This document shows positions 62,907 to 64,000 of a DNA stretch of 64,000 nt, piece by piece. Position 1 is the first letter of the stretch. Each line of letters opens with the position of its first letter. Source of the stretch: Archangium lansingense (GTDB taxonomy: Bacteria > Myxococcota > Myxococcia > Myxococcales > Myxococcaceae); contig NZ_JAPNKA010000001.1 in the NCBI RefSeq assembly GCF_026626635.1, positions 11,640,501-11,704,500 on the forward strand, given 5' to 3'. Made by a program: the position numbers and the translations under genes. Below the pieces are notes generated by a model. The model ran no database searches. It was not told the DNA's origin and saw nothing but the letters and a program-made list of their open reading frames with translations.

Positions 62907-64000
62907 GGTCCGTCCACCCTTCCGTGCACGAAATGCAGTCCCTCGTGCAGCTCCACCTCGAGCGCCGACGTGGGTGCCGGCCCCGGCCCCTCCAGCTTCG
63001 CGGCGAACCCTCCCTCCAGCAGGGGCGCGTTGAGCGTCTGCCAGGGCACGCGGGAGAAGCGGCGCTTCACTGGCTCCGGGAAGGCCACCAACTCCGAGAA
63101 GGAAATCTTGTCATCGGAAGCGGGCGCCAGCGTGGCCTCGCCCTCGGCACCATCGGCGAGCGCCGGCAGTCGCCACAGCTTGCCGCCGGAGCGTACGTAG
63201 CCCGCCGCCAGCGGTGCGCCGAGCGCGTTCTGCACGCGCAGCCCCTGTCCCTCGCGCCGGACGGTGAGCCTGGCCCGTGAGGGCACCACCGCCACCTCGC
63301 CCCACTCGCGGTAGGTGCGCGAGGGCAGGAAGCCGCCCGACACCACCATGCCGTTCGTCCAGTCCGCATCCGGGAATTGCGTGTCCCAGTCCACACCGGG
63401 CCCAAGGAGCACAGCCTGCGCCGGAACACGAACCCCCGCCGGCTCCAGGTTGGCGTAGTAACCGCCGAGACCGACCGTCACCGCCCGGTCCCGCTCCCGG
63501 TCCAGCCAGGTGAGGCTGTAGCGGGAGGCATGGACGGAGAAGCCCTCCACGAGCACGGACCAGGCAACGATGGCCAGACACGTGACGAGCGCCACCGAGG
63601 GTACGGCGATGAGCAACGCCACGGGTCCCCTGCGCCGGGCGAGCGCGAGACCCCCGGGCCCCACCGCCAGCACGAAGAGGGTGATGAGGAAGAGGAAGCG
63701 GCCCACTGGCGCCTGCACTCCGGGCACCAGCGGCACCTCGCCGTCGTTCAGCAGGTGGCGGCTGCTGCCGAAGCCCCGCTGCCAGCTCGGCGGAGGCCCG
63801 GCGGGAGTGACGACGCCCACGTGGCCCCGCTCCGGCTCCTCCATGAGGTTCACGTCGGAGAGCAGCCCGGAGCCGCACTCCTCGGCCTTGCCGCACACCC
63901 GCACCCTGCCGAATCCGTAGGGGTTCGGGCTCACGCCCGAGGAGGTCCGGGCGAGCAGCGGCAGGCGTCCCGCCACGTCACGCGGAGGGCGGAGGAGGAC
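62903..64000 (-). CDS. Unknown membrane protein of the ABC/DUF58/VWA operon, 5' end beyond the window
   Basis: The reading frame is open to the window edge, so the N-terminus is missing; at least 365 residues are present. Two hydrophobic helices (FLFLITLFVLAVGPGGLALA and LIAVPSVALVTCLAIVAWSV) sit in the middle and a beta-rich extracytoplasmic domain follows (HASRYSLTWLDRERDRAVTV, GGFLPSRTYREWGEVAVV). The segment before the helices (SGLLSDVNLMEEPERGHVGV) is also likely extracytoplasmic. I recognise no family with confidence. Its stop overlaps the ATPase start by 4 nt, so it belongs to the operon. Confidence 0.7.

Overview
The window looks like a chromosomal segment of a myxobacterium, most likely of the Cystobacterineae (Archangium/Cystobacter/Melittangium type). 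Reasons: strongly G+C-biased codon use, frequent GTG and TTG starts, large Ser/Thr kinases, a DUF2381 protein (a myxobacterial paralogous family), many lipoproteins, and long multidomain signalling proteins. Lineage is inferred from gene style; no rRNA or marker gene is present. I recognised no tRNA, rRNA, CRISPR array, transposase or integrase.

Layout. 1-3.9 kb: uracil-DNA glycosylase (mug type), a small conserved protein, a PLP-dependent group II decarboxylase and an AstA-type arginine N-succinyltransferase. 3.9-14.5 kb: an accessory block with two paralogous pairs of lipoprotein toxin (Tox-REase-5 type) and Imm52 immunity protein on the minus strand. Between them lies a plus-strand Ser/Thr kinase plus DUF2381 pair, and a DUF4132 protein follows. 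14.6-21 kb: a transglutaminase-like exported protein, a receptor fusing an MCP signalling domain to a cytoplasmic peptide-binding (SBP_bac_5) domain, and a Cys-rich lipoprotein. 21-26 kb: an ECF sigma / zinc anti-sigma / rlmN / DedA cluster, an AAG-type DNA glycosylase and malQ. 26-34 kb: a small lipoprotein, a TamA/BamA-like and TamB pair (outer-membrane assembly) and an unknown protein. 34.6-43.8 kb: an MFS-spermidine-synthase-like fusion, an octahaem cytochrome with HEAT/TPR tail, a DUF3592 protein plus receiver pair, a cytochrome P450, a zinc-finger membrane protein and a lysozyme-like lipoprotein. 44-47.6 kb: a very large patatin-like phospholipase with membrane helices.

47.6-64 kb: a minus-strand operon (unknown membrane protein, ABC ATPase, ABC permease, DUF58, VWA protein, second VWA protein) whose genes overlap by 4 nt. 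The last gene has been separated from the others by about 7.4 kb of inserted DNA. The inserts carry a secreted protein, a 1385-aa kinase/cyclase-like/AAA/TPR protein, a FAD oxidase with heptapeptide repeats, and a decayed phosphoesterase. The former gene junction survives in duplicated form: a 24-bp exact direct repeat at 51311 and 57821, and a 13-bp copy at 50398.

Most noteworthy: (i) the duplicated toxin/immunity pairs, whose divergence is concentrated in the toxin domain and the central part of the immunity protein; (ii) the inverted-topology MCP-SBP receptor; (iii) the split VWA operon with scar repeats. Functions are from motif recognition by eye; no database search was run.
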